DNA of 64,000 nt from Cyanobium sp. E1_MAG_00006 (GCA_027488975.1 JAIYAQ010000012.1:1-64000), one strand, 5' to 3'. Numbered from the stretch's first letter, positions 26,476-36,759 are shown. Numbers and translations: made by a program. The notes: a model not told the origin generated them from the sequence alone.

Positions 26476-28641
26476 GTGTCCACCTTTCTGCTGGAGATCG
26501 GGACAGAGGAGCTTCCGGCCGACTTTGCCCGACTGGCGCTGCCGCAGCTGGAGCAGTTCGTGCGTCGTGATCTGACGGAGGCCCGATTGCCTCATGGGCG
26601 GATCGCTTGCACCAGCACTCCCCGGCGTCTGGTGGTTCAGGTGGACGGCCTCGCCACCGCCGCCGAAGACCTGGAGGAGGATCGCAAGGGCCCTCCCGCC
26701 GCCCAGGCCTTCAAGGAGGGCAGCCCGACTCCCGCAGCCGCGGGATTCGCCAGACGCTGCGGCATTGAACCTGAGGCTCTCGAGGTACGCGAGACCCCCA
26801 AGGGACCGTTCGTGTTCGCCCGCGTGCTGGAACGGGGTCGCACGGCACAGGATCTGCTCTCTGAGTTCGTTCCCCAGTGGATCGCCGCTCTGCAGGGTCG
26901 CCGATTCATGCGCTGGGGCGATGGCGACTGCCGCTTCTCTCGGCCCGTTCGCTGGCTGGTGGCCCTGCTTGATGCCCAGGTGATTCCCGTAGTGCTGCTC
27001 GGCAGTGATCCGGCGGTGAAGGCCGGCAACGTGAGCCGCGGCCATCGCCTGCAGGATCAGGTGGTCGTCATCCCCAACGCCTCTGCCTATGCGGACACGC
27101 TCGCGGCCGTGGGAGTGCAGGTGGATCGCGCCGCCAGGGGCGCCGTCATCCGCCAAAGCGTCGAGCAGGCGGCGGCTGCCCTGGAGGCCACGCCCGATCT
27201 GCCCGACGATCTGTTCGAGGAGCTCACCGATCTGGTGGAGGCACCCCTGCTGATTGAGGGCAGCGTCGCCGAGAACTACCTGGCGCTGCCGGCTGAAGTG
27301 CTGAGCACGGTGATGCGCGCCCATCAGCGCTACGTGCCTCTGTATCGCCGGCACGCGGCCAGTGATCCCCTGGCCCTGGATGCCCGCGCCAACCTGCTGC
27401 CTCGCTTTCTCTGCATCGGCAACGGTCTGGCGGACTCGGTCGACACCGTGCGCCGCGGCAACGAGCGGGTGCTAAAAGCCCGCCTGGCGGATGCCGAGTT
27501 CTTTGTTCAGGCGGATCGCGGTGTGCCGAGCATCGACCGCCGTGATCAGCTCGCCCGCGTCACCTTCGCCGAAGGGCTCGGTTCTCTCCTGGATCGCGTC
27601 GAGCGCCTGGAGTGGTGCACCGATGTGCTGCTCGAGCAGCTGGCTCTGCCAGTGGAGACCGGCGACCATGCCCGACGGGCTGCTCACCTGTGCAAGCACG
27701 ATCTGGTGAGCCAGATGGTGGGTGAATTCCCAGAGCTGCAGGGTGTGATGGGCGCGAAGTACGCCCTGGCTGAAGGTGAGCCGCGCCCTGTTGCCCTGGC
27801 GGTTCTGGAGCACTATCTGCCCCGCGGCGCTGGTGATGCCCTGCCCTCCAGCGATGCCGGTGCTGTGGTGGCCCTGGCGGAACGTCTGGAGCTGCTGCTC
27901 AGTATTTATGCCAAGGGTGAGCGCCCCACTGGCTCCTCAGATCCCTATGCCCTGCGCCGTGCTGGCAACGGCCTGCTGCAGATCCTCTGGGAGCGGGGTT
28001 GGAGTCTCGACTTGCAGCGGCTGCTGGAACGATCCACTGCCCACTGGGCTGAGCTGCTGCCCCATTGCGCGGTGGATGCCGCTGCCCTGAGCGGAGACCT
28101 TGGCGAATTCCTGCGGCAGCGGTTGCTGAGCCTGCTCGAGGAGGAGGGAGTCGATCCCGATCTGCTTCAGGCCGTTGCCGGCGACACGGTGCCCCTCGAG
28201 CGGGTGATCCGCGATCCTGCCGATGCACGTCAGCGGGCCGATCTGCTGGTGTCGTTGCGCAGCAGCGGCGGCCTGGCGGCGGTTCAGGCGGTGGTGACCC
28301 GCGCCGCCCGCCTTGCGGAGAAGGGTTCACTCGCCACGGACGTGCTCAGTGCCGCCGGAGTGGTCGATCCGTCCCTGTTTGAGACGCGCAGTGAGGCCGG
28401 CATGCTCGAGGTGCTGAACCGTCTTGAACCCATCGCCACGGCATTGGGGTCCGACCGCTACGCCCGGCTCGCGGAGGGCCTCAGCGCAGGGTCTGAGGCA
28501 CTGGCCGCCTTTTTTGATGGTGATCAGAGTGTGATGGTGATGGCCGATGAGCCGGCCGTACGTGCGAATCGCCTCAATCTGCTCAGCGTGTTGCGCAACC
28601 AGGCGGGCGTGCTGGCGGATTTCAGCCGCATCTCCGGCTGA
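26476..28641 (+). CDS. glyS: Glycyl-tRNA synthetase beta subunit
   Basis: Beta chain of the heterotetrameric bacterial glycyl-tRNA synthetase; it provides tRNA binding and an HD-like domain. The 721-residue protein begins STFLLEIGTEELPADF and contains CTSTPRRLVV, RFMRWGDGDCRFSRPVRWLVAL and the C-terminal DPYALRRAGNGLLQIL. Two in-frame GTG codons occur at 26470 and 26476. I chose the second because GAGG at 26463-26466 is then nine bases away and the N-terminus matches the family. The alpha subunit gene is not in the window, as is common in cyanobacteria. Confidence 0.95.
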   Translation: MSTFLLEIGTEELPADFARLALPQLEQFVRRDLTEARLPHGRIACTSTPRRLVVQVDGLATAAEDLEEDRKGPPAAQAFKEGSPTPAAAGFARRCGIEPEALEVRETPKGPFVFARVLERGRTAQDLLSEFVPQWIAALQGRRFMRWGDGDCRFSRPVRWLVALLDAQVIPVVLLGSDPAVKAGNVSRGHRLQDQVVVIPNASAYADTLAAVGVQVDRAARGAVIRQSVEQAAAALEATPDLPDDLFEELTDLVEAPLLIEGSVAENYLALPAEVLSTVMRAHQRYVPLYRRHAASDPLALDARANLLPRFLCIGNGLADSVDTVRRGNERVLKARLADAEFFVQADRGVPSIDRRDQLARVTFAEGLGSLLDRVERLEWCTDVLLEQLALPVETGDHARRAAHLCKHDLVSQMVGEFPELQGVMGAKYALAEGEPRPVALAVLEHYLPRGAGDALPSSDAGAVVALAERLELLLSIYAKGERPTGSSDPYALRRAGNGLLQILWERGWSLDLQRLLERSTAHWAELLPHCAVDAAALSGDLGEFLRQRLLSLLEEEGVDPDLLQAVAGDTVPLERVIRDPADARQRADLLVSLRSSGGLAAVQAVVTRAARLAEKGSLATDVLSAAGVVDPSLFETRSEAGMLEVLNRLEPIATALGSDRYARLAEGLSAGSEALAAFFDGDQSVMVMADEPAVRANRLNLLSVLRNQAGVLADFSRISG

Positions 28642-28856
28642 TCGCCCACCCGCTCTGCCTAGGGTGTGAGTTGAGCAGGTGATGCATTGCACCTGATTGC
28701 CAGGGCAACCGCCTGACCTTCACCACTTCCACCGCCGCCACCGCAGCGTCCCATGCGCGAGAGGCATCGTCCCAACCACTGCGCCGCAGCGATTTCAGCC
28801 TGGCGCCCTTCCGCGCTGCGGACAATCTGCGGGCCGGCTGGCAGCTCACCTCCACC

Positions 28857-29882
28857 TTGGTGCCCGCAGCTCTGCTGTGGCTGTCGTTGCCTTGGCTGAT
28901 GCAGCAGCCGTCGGTCGGTGGTTGGTTTGTTCCGCCGGTTTTGGCCTTGCTGGTGCTGTTTTCGGCCCGCAGTTTCTCGTTGATGCACGATTGCGGCCAT
29001 GGATCGCTGTTCAGCAACCCGCGTCTGAACCGGATGGCCGGCTTCCTGCTGGGTGGTCTCAATGCGATCCCTCAGTACCCCTGGTCACGCGGGCACGCCT
29101 TCCACCACAAGCACAACGGCAACTGGGCCCTCTACCGCGGCCCTTCAGCCCTGCTGCGCGTGGATCAGTTCACACGGCTCAGCCCTCGCCAGCAGGTTCT
29201 GTATGGCGTTTCCCGGCATCCGCTGATGCTGTTTCCCGGGGGCTTCTTCTATCTGATTCTGCGGCCCCGGCTGCAGCTTCTGCTCGGTAGCTGGGAGTGG
29301 ATCCGTGCCATGGCGGCCCACGTGCGTCACGAGGGCCTTGCCGCCGTTGTCCAGCTGCCACGCCACACGCTCGAGTTCCGTTCGAGCCACTGGTATACCC
29401 GCGGGGAATTCGCCGATCTGCTTGCCAACACCGTGGTCGTACTGAGTAGTTGGTGGTTGATGGGCCAGTGGATGGGTCACGGGCTGTTCTGGTGCTGCTA
29501 TGCAACGGTGATGACCCTGTCAGCGGCGATCTTTATCTGCATCTTCTTTGTGCAGCACAACTTTCCAGGCTCTTATGCCCACGGCATGGATGGCTGGAGC
29601 TATTTCAGGGGAGCACTGGAAGGCAGCAGCAATCTGCTACTGCCATCGATCCTGCACTGGTTTTCTGCAGATATCGCCTTCCACAGCATCCATCACCTCT
29701 GCGAACGCATTCCCAATTATCGCCTGCGCGCTTGCCATCAAGCCAATCGCCATCTATTAACCCATTGCACCTACTTGCGCTTACGGGATATCCCGGATTG
29801 CTTCCGACTGATTCTCTGGGACAGTGATCGCAACAAACTGGTTTCAATCCCCGAAGTTCAAGCTACCCCGGCTGCTTCCTGA
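28857..29882 (+). CDS. Membrane fatty-acid desaturase
   Basis: Acyl-lipid desaturase-type membrane di-iron enzyme. Three histidine boxes are intact: HDCGHGS, HAFHHKH and HSIHHL, with several membrane helices around them. TTG 28857 is the first standard start codon and gives 341 residues. The frame is open for about 170 bases upstream without any ATG, GTG or TTG, and the encoded LRRSDFSLAPFRAADNLR reads like a genuine desaturase N-terminus, so translation may begin at a CTG (28713) or ATT (28686). The 3' part (about 29690-29900) is visibly less GC-rich than its neighbours. Position specificity is unknown. Confidence 0.88.
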   Translation: MVPAALLWLSLPWLMQQPSVGGWFVPPVLALLVLFSARSFSLMHDCGHGSLFSNPRLNRMAGFLLGGLNAIPQYPWSRGHAFHHKHNGNWALYRGPSALLRVDQFTRLSPRQQVLYGVSRHPLMLFPGGFFYLILRPRLQLLLGSWEWIRAMAAHVRHEGLAAVVQLPRHTLEFRSSHWYTRGEFADLLANTVVVLSSWWLMGQWMGHGLFWCCYATVMTLSAAIFICIFFVQHNFPGSYAHGMDGWSYFRGALEGSSNLLLPSILHWFSADIAFHSIHHLCERIPNYRLRACHQANRHLLTHCTYLRLRDIPDCFRLILWDSDRNKLVSIPEVQATPAAS

Positions 29883-29921
29883 AGCTCTATCCAAAGAACT
29901 TGATTCCAGGCGTCGAACACG

Positions 29922-29951
29922 AGCAGAGCCACCAGTGCAGGCGGCTCTGCT
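29922..29951. terminator. Hairpin between convergent desaturase and chlP (possible bidirectional terminator)
   Basis: AGCAGAGCC (29922-29930) pairs perfectly with GGCTCTGCT (29943-29951) across a 12-base loop, in the 75-base gap between two convergent genes. Neither side has a long T-run, so efficiency is uncertain. Confidence 0.5.
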
Positions 29952-29957
29952 GATTGT

Positions 29958-31322
29958 TCAGGCCTTGGGCGCTGCCAGGGCGGGTTCGCGTTCGTCCGTT
30001 GGCTTCTTTCTGCCAACGCGGATGCCGCCCTTGATGGTGCTCACTGCCAGCATTGCATTCACCTCAGCGTCGTCGCGCACAGCGCTGGAGACAGGCTTGT
30101 ATCCCTGTGGTGCCAGCGCATTGCCGCGCAGCACAGAGCCGAGGGTGAGCAGGGTCAGCTTGAGCTGCTGCCAGGGGTTCATCATCACCACCCGCTTGTA
30201 AAGGTAGCTGTCGAAGGTGAGACGCTGCACATCCTTGTCGTCGCACATTTCCACGAAGGCTTCGCGGGCCGCATCGTTGCGGTAGAAGATGTTCTGAAGG
30301 AGTTCCAGCACCTTGTAGGTGGCTCCGTACTGGCGATCCCACTTCTTCAGGTACTTCTTGAGATCCGCCTCGCTGGGAACGTTCTTGCCGCCCTGGCTGG
30401 ACTCGACAATCTGTTCCGCGCACATGCGGCCGCTCTTGGCCGCGAAATAGATGCCTTCACCGGAACTCTTGGTCACATAGCCAGCGGCATCACCCACCAG
30501 GGCCATGCGGCCCACGACCCGGCGCGGGCGGGGGTGCTCGGGAATCGGGTGGGCTTCCACCTTGATCACCTCACCATTCACCAAGCGCTTCTTGGCGCGC
30601 TCGCGGATACCTTCCTGCAGGCTCTTGATCAGACCCTGATTCTCCTGCATGGTGCCGGTGCCGACCGCCACATGGTCGTACTTGGGAAAGACCCAGGCGT
30701 AGAAGTCAGGCGATACATCGGTGCCGACGTACATCTCGGCGAGGCTTTCGTAGTACTTCATCTCCTCCGGTGGGAGCTTGATGCGCTCCTGGAAGGCGAT
30801 GGCGACGTTGTAGTCGCCGGCGTCCATGGCCTTGGCGACACGGCTGTTGGCGCCATCGGCACCAATGATCAGATCCACCTCAAGGGTCTTAGTCTCACCG
30901 GTGGCCTCACCACCGCTGTAGTCGGAATAGGTGAGGGTATAGGGACCCTGGCGATTGCTGCCGGTGTCGATCTTGGTCACCAGGCCGTTCACCAGCTGGG
31001 CACCCAGCTCTGCCGAACGATTGCGCAGATAGGCATCCATCACCTCGCGCCGGCACATGCCGATGTACTCGTTCTCGTTCTCGAGATTGATGTCCACCTC
31101 GCGATTGGAGGGGGAGATCATCTTCATGTTGCGGACCTTGCGGTCGATGATCGACTCGGGCAGGTCGAACTCGGCCACCATGCACAGCGGAATGGCGCCA
31201 CCGCAGGGCTTGGCGTTGTCCAGCTTGCGCTCGAAGATCCAGGTCTCGATGCCGGCCTTGGCCAGCACTTCGGCAGCACAGGATCCGCTCGGGCCGCCAC
31301 CCACCACTGCGACTCGCAACAT
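29958..31322 (-). CDS. chlP: Geranylgeranyl reductase
   Basis: ChlP reduces the geranylgeranyl chain to phytyl for chlorophyll a and tocopherol. The 454-residue flavoprotein starts with the dinucleotide fold LRVAVVGGGPSGSCAAEVL and IFERK, has DNAKPCGGAIPLCMV, a second FAD contact GRMALVGDAAGYVTKSSGEG, and a C-terminal VMMNPWQQLKLTL. Length and all blocks match cyanobacterial ChlP. The ATG leaves 122 bases to the divergent carboxypeptidase gene. Confidence 0.96.
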   Translation of the reverse strand: MLRVAVVGGGPSGSCAAEVLAKAGIETWIFERKLDNAKPCGGAIPLCMVAEFDLPESIIDRKVRNMKMISPSNREVDINLENENEYIGMCRREVMDAYLRNRSAELGAQLVNGLVTKIDTGSNRQGPYTLTYSDYSGGEATGETKTLEVDLIIGADGANSRVAKAMDAGDYNVAIAFQERIKLPPEEMKYYESLAEMYVGTDVSPDFYAWVFPKYDHVAVGTGTMQENQGLIKSLQEGIRERAKKRLVNGEVIKVEAHPIPEHPRPRRVVGRMALVGDAAGYVTKSSGEGIYFAAKSGRMCAEQIVESSQGGKNVPSEADLKKYLKKWDRQYGATYKVLELLQNIFYRNDAAREAFVEMCDDKDVQRLTFDSYLYKRVVMMNPWQQLKLTLLTLGSVLRGNALAPQGYKPVSSAVRDDAEVNAMLAVSTIKGGIRVGRKKPTDEREPALAAPKA

Positions 31323-31444
31323 CTTGAAACCCGCTCCGCCAGAAGGATGCTCGGCTTGAAGCTAACACCGCTGAGCAGGCTGCTGCTGGCGTCTGTGGCC
31401 CACCCCCTTACCATCGTCCTAAGCCAGTAGCACGGAGTTCTCGC

Positions 31445-32176
31445 TTGCCCAGCGCCGGTCGCACCGCCGTGCGGGAGGACATTCCTCTGGCGCAGAGGAC
31501 CCTGTCGCCGGCCCTGCGTCCCCGCCGCAGCTGGCGGACGGCCGCTATCGGAGCCGGCGCGGTCTTGGTTGGTGCGGCAGCACTCGCCGTGGTGTTCCCG
31601 CAGCCTCTACGCCGCCTGTTGGCGCCACCGCCGGTTGCCGGTCTGCCGGCACGGGTGAGCCTGGATGGCCGCCTGCTGGGCCACTTTCCCTATCCGGAGG
31701 TTCCCGCCGACCAGTTGGTTGCCATCGCTCCGGGTGTGGAGTTGCAGCGCGATGCGGCCGCCGGCCTGCAGCAGCTTCAGGCCGCCGCTGCCGCCGATGG
31801 TGTGGACATCCGTGTGCTCAGCGCCTTTCGCTCGATCGCACTGCAGAAGCACATTTTCTTTGACGTGAAGTCCGAGCGCAATCAGAGCGCTCTGCAGCGA
31901 GCCCGCGTCAGTGCCCCCCCGGGATTCTCTGAACACAGCACCGGCTTTGCGGTTGATCTCGGCGACGGACGCCGGCCGGACGCGAATTTGTCGCCTTCGT
32001 TCGAGTCCACTCCGGCCTTCAACTGGCTCAGGGCGAACGCCAACCGCTTTCACTTCCGTCTTTCATTCCCGCAAGGCAACCGTCAGGGTGTGAATTACGA
32101 ACCCTGGCACTGGCGTTTCGAGGGATCGGCCGAAGCGCTGCGCACTTTTGAAGCCGCGCAGCGGCTGGATCGCTGA
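31445..32176 (+). CDS. Membrane-anchored D-alanyl-D-alanine carboxypeptidase (VanY-type, M15B)
   Basis: A 243-residue zinc peptidase that removes the terminal D-Ala from wall peptides. An N-terminal membrane anchor lies at about residues 34-51 (AAIGAGAVLVGAAALAVVF), so the catalytic domain is periplasmic. The motifs are LSAFRSIALQ, SEHSTGFAVDLGD (His164, Asp171) and NYEPWHWRF (Glu219, His222). The start TTG 31445 has an in-frame GTG alternative at 31469. The stop overlaps the next start as TGATG. It is the second M15 peptidase in the window; the other (23410) is the cytoplasmic VanX-like type. Confidence 0.88.
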   Translation: MPSAGRTAVREDIPLAQRTLSPALRPRRSWRTAAIGAGAVLVGAAALAVVFPQPLRRLLAPPPVAGLPARVSLDGRLLGHFPYPEVPADQLVAIAPGVELQRDAAAGLQQLQAAAAADGVDIRVLSAFRSIALQKHIFFDVKSERNQSALQRARVSAPPGFSEHSTGFAVDLGDGRRPDANLSPSFESTPAFNWLRANANRFHFRLSFPQGNRQGVNYEPWHWRFEGSAEALRTFEAAQRLDR

Positions 32177-34710
32177 TGCAGGCAGCAAACCTTCCGGAGC
32201 TCCTGGCCCCGGCCGGCTGCTGGCAGTCGCTACGCGCCGCGGTGGCCAACGGCGCTGATGCCGTGTATTTCGGGGTCGAGAGCTTCAACGCACGCTTGCG
32301 GGCGGAGAACTTCCGCCGCCAGGACTTGCCCGAGGTGATGGCCTGGCTGCACGCCCGAGGCGTCAAGGGGTTCCTGACCCTGAACGTTCTCGTGTTCGCT
32401 GATGAGCTCCAGCAGGCCTCTGAGCTCCTGTTGCAGGCTGCTGCTGCCGGCGTGGATGCCCTGATCGTGCAGGACGTCGGTCTGGCCCTGCTCGCCGCCG
32501 AGATAACGCCGGGCTTGGCCTTGCACGCCTCCACCCAGATGTCGATCACCAGTGGCGCCGGGGTGGCGATGGCGGCGGAGCTCGGCTGTGAGCGAGTGGT
32601 GCTGGCCAGGGAGCTCAGCCTCCGCGATCTGGAGCGCCTGCAGGCCCAGTTGCAGCGCCGCGGTCTGGCCATGCCTCTGGAGGTGTTCGTGCATGGGGCT
32701 CTGTGCGTGGCCTATTCCGGCCAGTGCCTCACCAGCGAAGCCCTAGGTCAGCGCAGCGCCAACCGGGGGGAGTGTGCTCAGGCCTGCCGCTTGCCCTATC
32801 AGCTGATTGTCGACGGCCAGGAGCTTGATCTGGGCGAGCAGCGCTATCTGCTTTCGCCCCAGGATCTGGCGGCCTGGCCGCTGCTGCCCCAGCTGGTGCA
32901 GGCCGGCGTGGCCAGCCTCAAGATCGAGGGGCGCCTCAAGGAGGCCACCTACGTGGCGGCGGTCACCGAGGCCTATCGCCAGGGGCTCGATCGCTTCAGG
33001 CCTGAAGCGATTGGCGGTTCTGCAGATGATGCAGCCCTGCGCCGCCAGCTTGAACTGAGCTTCTCGCGCGGCCTCCACACCGGCTGGCTTGAAGGCATCA
33101 ACCATCGACGCCTGGTGCAGGGACGCTGGAGCAAGAAGCGCGGCCCCTGGCTCGGTCGTCTCGAGCGGATCGAGGCGGGTGATCGGCTGCTGCTGCAGAC
33201 GGCGGAAGCCCTCAAACCCGGCGATGGGGTTGTTCTGGAGGTGCCGAGCCCGGATCCGTTGCTACCGCCGCGTGAGGTGGGAGGTCGCTTGATGCGCGTG
33301 GATGCGAGGCCCGGCGGCCGGCTCCTGCTCCAGCTCGGTCCTGGTCGCATCGATCTGCGCGGTCTACGCCCCGGCAGCCCCTGCTGGCTCACCAGTGATC
33401 CTCAGCTCGAGAAACGCCTGCAGCGCCTGGCTTCCGGCGACACACCTGAGCGTCGCCAACCGCTCACACTGCGTGTCTGCGGCAGGGCCGGTCAACCGTT
33501 GCGTTTGGAGCTGGAGTCGGCGCCCGGGCTCAGCGGTGGTCCCTGGTGCGTCAGCTCCCGCGACCCACTCCAGCCTGCGCGCGGTGCTGGCCTTGATCAG
33601 GAGCGCCTCGCCCAGCAGCTCGGCCGCCTCGGCGGCACCCCCTGGCAGCTCGGCAGCCTCGATCTCGATCTGGAGGGCGAACTGTTCCTGCCGCCAGCCC
33701 AGCTCAACCAGCTGCGCCGGGATCTCGTGGAGCTGCTCACACACGCTCAAACGGTTTCACCAACAGGGGTTAGCAGCGTTGACACCGCCGCAGCCCAACC
33801 ACTGATGCTGCTCCAATTGTCGTCACCGGCAGGCACGGTTGCGGCATCCACCCGCGTGCCAGATCAGGCGCAGCTCACCGTGCTGGTTCGCAGTCTCGAG
33901 CAGTTGGAGGCTCTGCGAGGGCATGCCCTGCATCGGGTGATTGCCGATCTCGAGCATCCGGCTCAGTTGCGCCAGGCCGTAGCCCTGGGCCGAGGTCAGT
34001 GGCCCGGCGGCATCTGGTTGGCGGGTCAACGCATCGTCCGCCCCGATGAGGCCTGGAGCCTGGAGCCCTTGGTCAGGGCCGAGCCCGATGGCTACCTGGT
34101 CCGCAATGCTGATCAGCTGGAGCAGCTCACGCCTCTGGCCGCCTGCCTGGGTGATTTCTCCCTGAACGTGGCCAACCCGCTCGCGGCCCGCTGGTTCCTG
34201 GAGCGTTGGGGGCTGGAGCGCATCACCGCCAGCTACGACCTGGCCCTGGAGCAGCTGCTGGCCCTGGTGGCCGGTTGTCCGCCCGCCTCGGTGGAGCTCA
34301 CCCTGCACCAGCACATGCCCCTGTTCCATATGGAGCATTGCCTGTTCTGCGCGTTCCTCTCCGAGGGGCATGACCACACCGATTGCGGTCGCCCCTGTGA
34401 GCAGCACACGGTGCTGCTGCGCGACCGCAGCGGCGCCGAGCACCCCTTGCGGGCCGATCTGGGCTGTCGCAACACGCTGTTCAACGGCACGGCCCAGACG
34501 GCTGCTGAGGCGATCCCGATGTTTCTGCGGGCTGGCGTGCGTCATTTTCGCATCGAGCTGCTGCAGGAAACTGCCGCCGATGCTCTCCGGCGGCTGGAGC
34601 TTTATCGCCGAGCGCTGGCTGGCGAGATCAGCGGCCGGCAGGTCTGGCAGCAGGAGCAGCTCGACAGCCGCCTGGGTGTGACCCGCGGCACCCTGGCCGA
34701 GCGGCGCTGA
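32176..34710 (+). CDS. Peptidase U32-family protein with DUF3656-type domain
   Basis: An 844-residue member of the U32 family, whose bacterial members include the RNA-hydroxylation factors RlhA, TrhP and UbiU/V. The N-terminal barrel shows LPELLAPAGCWQSLRAAVANGADAVYFG-like features, and the signature EVFVHGALC, YSGQC, NRGECAQACR provides the conserved cysteine set. A long middle region (about residues 300-560) corresponds to DUF3656, and a second Cys/His block occurs near the C-terminus (FHMEHCLFCAFLSEG). The size suits the RlhA-like class, so tRNA or rRNA hydroxylation is as plausible as proteolysis. It is coupled to the upstream carboxypeptidase by TGATG. Confidence 0.87.
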   Translation: MQAANLPELLAPAGCWQSLRAAVANGADAVYFGVESFNARLRAENFRRQDLPEVMAWLHARGVKGFLTLNVLVFADELQQASELLLQAAAAGVDALIVQDVGLALLAAEITPGLALHASTQMSITSGAGVAMAAELGCERVVLARELSLRDLERLQAQLQRRGLAMPLEVFVHGALCVAYSGQCLTSEALGQRSANRGECAQACRLPYQLIVDGQELDLGEQRYLLSPQDLAAWPLLPQLVQAGVASLKIEGRLKEATYVAAVTEAYRQGLDRFRPEAIGGSADDAALRRQLELSFSRGLHTGWLEGINHRRLVQGRWSKKRGPWLGRLERIEAGDRLLLQTAEALKPGDGVVLEVPSPDPLLPPREVGGRLMRVDARPGGRLLLQLGPGRIDLRGLRPGSPCWLTSDPQLEKRLQRLASGDTPERRQPLTLRVCGRAGQPLRLELESAPGLSGGPWCVSSRDPLQPARGAGLDQERLAQQLGRLGGTPWQLGSLDLDLEGELFLPPAQLNQLRRDLVELLTHAQTVSPTGVSSVDTAAAQPLMLLQLSSPAGTVAASTRVPDQAQLTVLVRSLEQLEALRGHALHRVIADLEHPAQLRQAVALGRGQWPGGIWLAGQRIVRPDEAWSLEPLVRAEPDGYLVRNADQLEQLTPLAACLGDFSLNVANPLAARWFLERWGLERITASYDLALEQLLALVAGCPPASVELTLHQHMPLFHMEHCLFCAFLSEGHDHTDCGRPCEQHTVLLRDRSGAEHPLRADLGCRNTLFNGTAQTAAEAIPMFLRAGVRHFRIELLQETAADALRRLELYRRALAGEISGRQVWQQEQLDSRLGVTRGTLAERR

Positions 34711-34715
34711 GGATG

Positions 34716-34777
34716 AGACCGGTCTGAGATAGCATCGCCAAACGCACCGTAGGGACCATCGGTCTGCCCTGACCGAT
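34716..34777 (+). promoter_or_regulatory. Putative typA promoter and leader structures
   Basis: Upstream of typA, the perfect palindrome AGACCGGTCT (34716-34725) sits just before a -10-like TAGCAT (34730-34735). A hairpin follows, ATCGGTC (34758-34764) with GACCGAT (34771-34777). If transcription starts near 34742 the leader is about 210 bases. The rest of the 240-base gap holds no recognisable gene. Assignment is by eye only. Confidence 0.35.
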
Positions 34778-34950
34778 CCATCAACGCCTCACCCGGCGAC
34801 GCAGGACAGATCGCCCGAATCCCACCAAGGATTCCGGCCCAGGGAAGTCAGCCACTGCTCCCACGCCAACGTCAGCCCAGAGCTGTGCGTTGCGGCCATC
34901 AGCCCACCCGCTGCGGCGTGCACCGACGAGAACCACAGAACTCCTTCTTC

Positions 34951-36759
34951 ATGAGCGCCGCGCATCCGGGCACACCGATCCGCAACATCGCGATCATTGC
35001 CCACGTTGACCACGGCAAAACCACACTGGTGGATGCCCTCCTCGCGCAATCTGGCATTTTCCGCGATAACGAGGCGATTCCCACCTGCGTGCTGGACTCC
35101 AACGATCTGGAGCGCGAGCGCGGTATCACCATCCTCTCCAAAAACACCGCGGTGGATTACGAGGGGATCCGCATCAACATCGTCGATACGCCTGGCCACG
35201 CCGACTTCGGCGGCGAGGTGGAGCGGGTGCTGGGCATGGTGGACGGCTGTCTGCTGATCGTCGACGCCAACGAGGGTCCGATGCCGCAAACGCGGTTTGT
35301 GCTCAAGAAGGCCCTCGAGAAAGGTCTGCGCCCGATCGTGTTCGTCAACAAGATTGACCGGGCCCGCGTGGACCCCGAGCAGGCTGTCGACAAAGTTCTC
35401 GATCTGTTCCTTGAGCTGGGCGCCGACGACGACCAGTGCGATTTCCCCTACCTGTTCGGCAGTGGTATGGGTGGCTACGCCAAGCCGGATATGAAGACCG
35501 ACAGCGAAAACATGAAGCCGCTGTTCGATGCCATCCTGCGCCATGTTCCACCGCCGGTGGGTGATCCCGAGAAGCCCCTGCAGCTGCAGGTGACCACCCT
35601 CGATTACAGCGATTTCCTCGGCAGGATCATGATCGGCCGCATCCACAACGGTACGATCCGCGCCAACCAGCCTGTGGCTCTGCTGCGCGATGACGGCAGC
35701 GTCAAGCGCGGCCGCATCAGCAAGCTGCTGGGCTTCCAGGGCCTGCAGCGGGTTGAGGTTGAGGAAGCCCGTGCAGGTGATCTCGTGGCCGTGGCCGGTT
35801 TCGACGAAGTCAACATCGGCGAGACGATCGCCTGCCCCGACAATCCGGCGGCGCTACCGCTGATCAAGGTGGATGAACCCACCCTGCAGATGACCTTTGT
35901 CATCAACGACTCGCCCTTCGCCGGCAAGGAGGGCAAGTTCGTCACCAGCCGCCAGGTGCGCGATCGCCTCAACAAGGAATTGCTCACCAATGTGGCGCTT
36001 CGGGTCGAGGACACCGACTCACCGGATCGCTGGGCTGTCAGCGGCCGTGGTGAACTGCACCTGGGCATTCTCATCGAGACGATGCGCCGCGAGGGCTACG
36101 AGTTCCAGGTGAGCCAGCCGCAGGTGATCTTCCGCACCATCGACGGCACCCCCTCCGAGCCGTTCGAAACCCTGGTGCTGGATGTGCCTGAGGAATCGGT
36201 GGGTGCCTGCATCGAGAAGCTCGGCGTGCGCAAAGCCGAGATGCAGAACATGGAGAACACCAACGACGGCCGCACTCAGCTGGAGTTCGTGGTGCCGTCG
36301 CGCGGTCTGATCGGCTTCCGCGGCGAGTTCATCCGCGCCACCCGCGGCGAGGGGATCATGAGCCACTCCTTCCTCGATTACCGCCCGATGCAGGGCGACA
36401 TGGACAACCGTCGCAATGGTGTGTTGATCGCCTTTGAGGAAGGCACGGCCACCTTCTATGCGCTCAAGGGTGCGGAAGACCGGGGCCAGTTCTTCATCAC
36501 GCCTGGTACCAAGGTGTACAAGGGGATGATCGTCGGCGAGCACAACCGTCCGCCCGATCTTGAACTCAACGTCTGCAAAGCCAAGCAGGTGACCAACATC
36601 CGCTCGGCTGGCGCTGAAGTGCTCGACACCCTGCAGGCTCCGATCCAGATGACGCTGGAGCGCGCGCTTGAATACATCGGTCCCGATGAGATGCTTGAGG
36701 TCACTCCCGATTCGATCCGCCTGCGCAAGCTTCCTGCCAAGAAGCCTGCCCGTCGCTGA
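34951..36759 (+). CDS. typA: Ribosome-binding translational GTPase TypA/BipA
   Basis: BipA-type GTPase that binds ribosomes and supports subunit assembly and translation under stress. The 602-residue protein has G1 [10 protein letters not shown]2 RERGITI, G3 DTPGHADF and G4 NKID in its first 140 residues, a beta-barrel domain ([17 protein letters not shown]), an EF-G-like domain and the BipA-specific C-terminus with [11 protein letters not shown] and [14 protein letters not shown] 34951 removes 22 unmatched residues from the longer open frame. It is preceded by about 240 bases without a gene. Confidence 0.96.
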   Translation: MSAAHPGTPIRNIAIIAHVDHGKTTLVDALLAQSGIFRDNEAIPTCVLDSNDLERERGITILSKNTAVDYEGIRINIVDTPGHADFGGEVERVLGMVDGCLLIVDANEGPMPQTRFVLKKALEKGLRPIVFVNKIDRARVDPEQAVDKVLDLFLELGADDDQCDFPYLFGSGMGGYAKPDMKTDSENMKPLFDAILRHVPPPVGDPEKPLQLQVTTLDYSDFLGRIMIGRIHNGTIRANQPVALLRDDGSVKRGRISKLLGFQGLQRVEVEEARAGDLVAVAGFDEVNIGETIACPDNPAALPLIKVDEPTLQMTFVINDSPFAGKEGKFVTSRQVRDRLNKELLTNVALRVEDTDSPDRWAVSGRGELHLGILIETMRREGYEFQVSQPQVIFRTIDGTPSEPFETLVLDVPEESVGACIEKLGVRKAEMQNMENTNDGRTQLEFVVPSRGLIGFRGEFIRATRGEGIMSHSFLDYRPMQGDMDNRRNGVLIAFEEGTATFYALKGAEDRGQFFITPGTKVYKGMIVGEHNRPPDLELNVCKAKQVTNIRSAGAEVLDTLQAPIQMTLERALEYIGPDEMLEVTPDSIRLRKLPAKKPARR

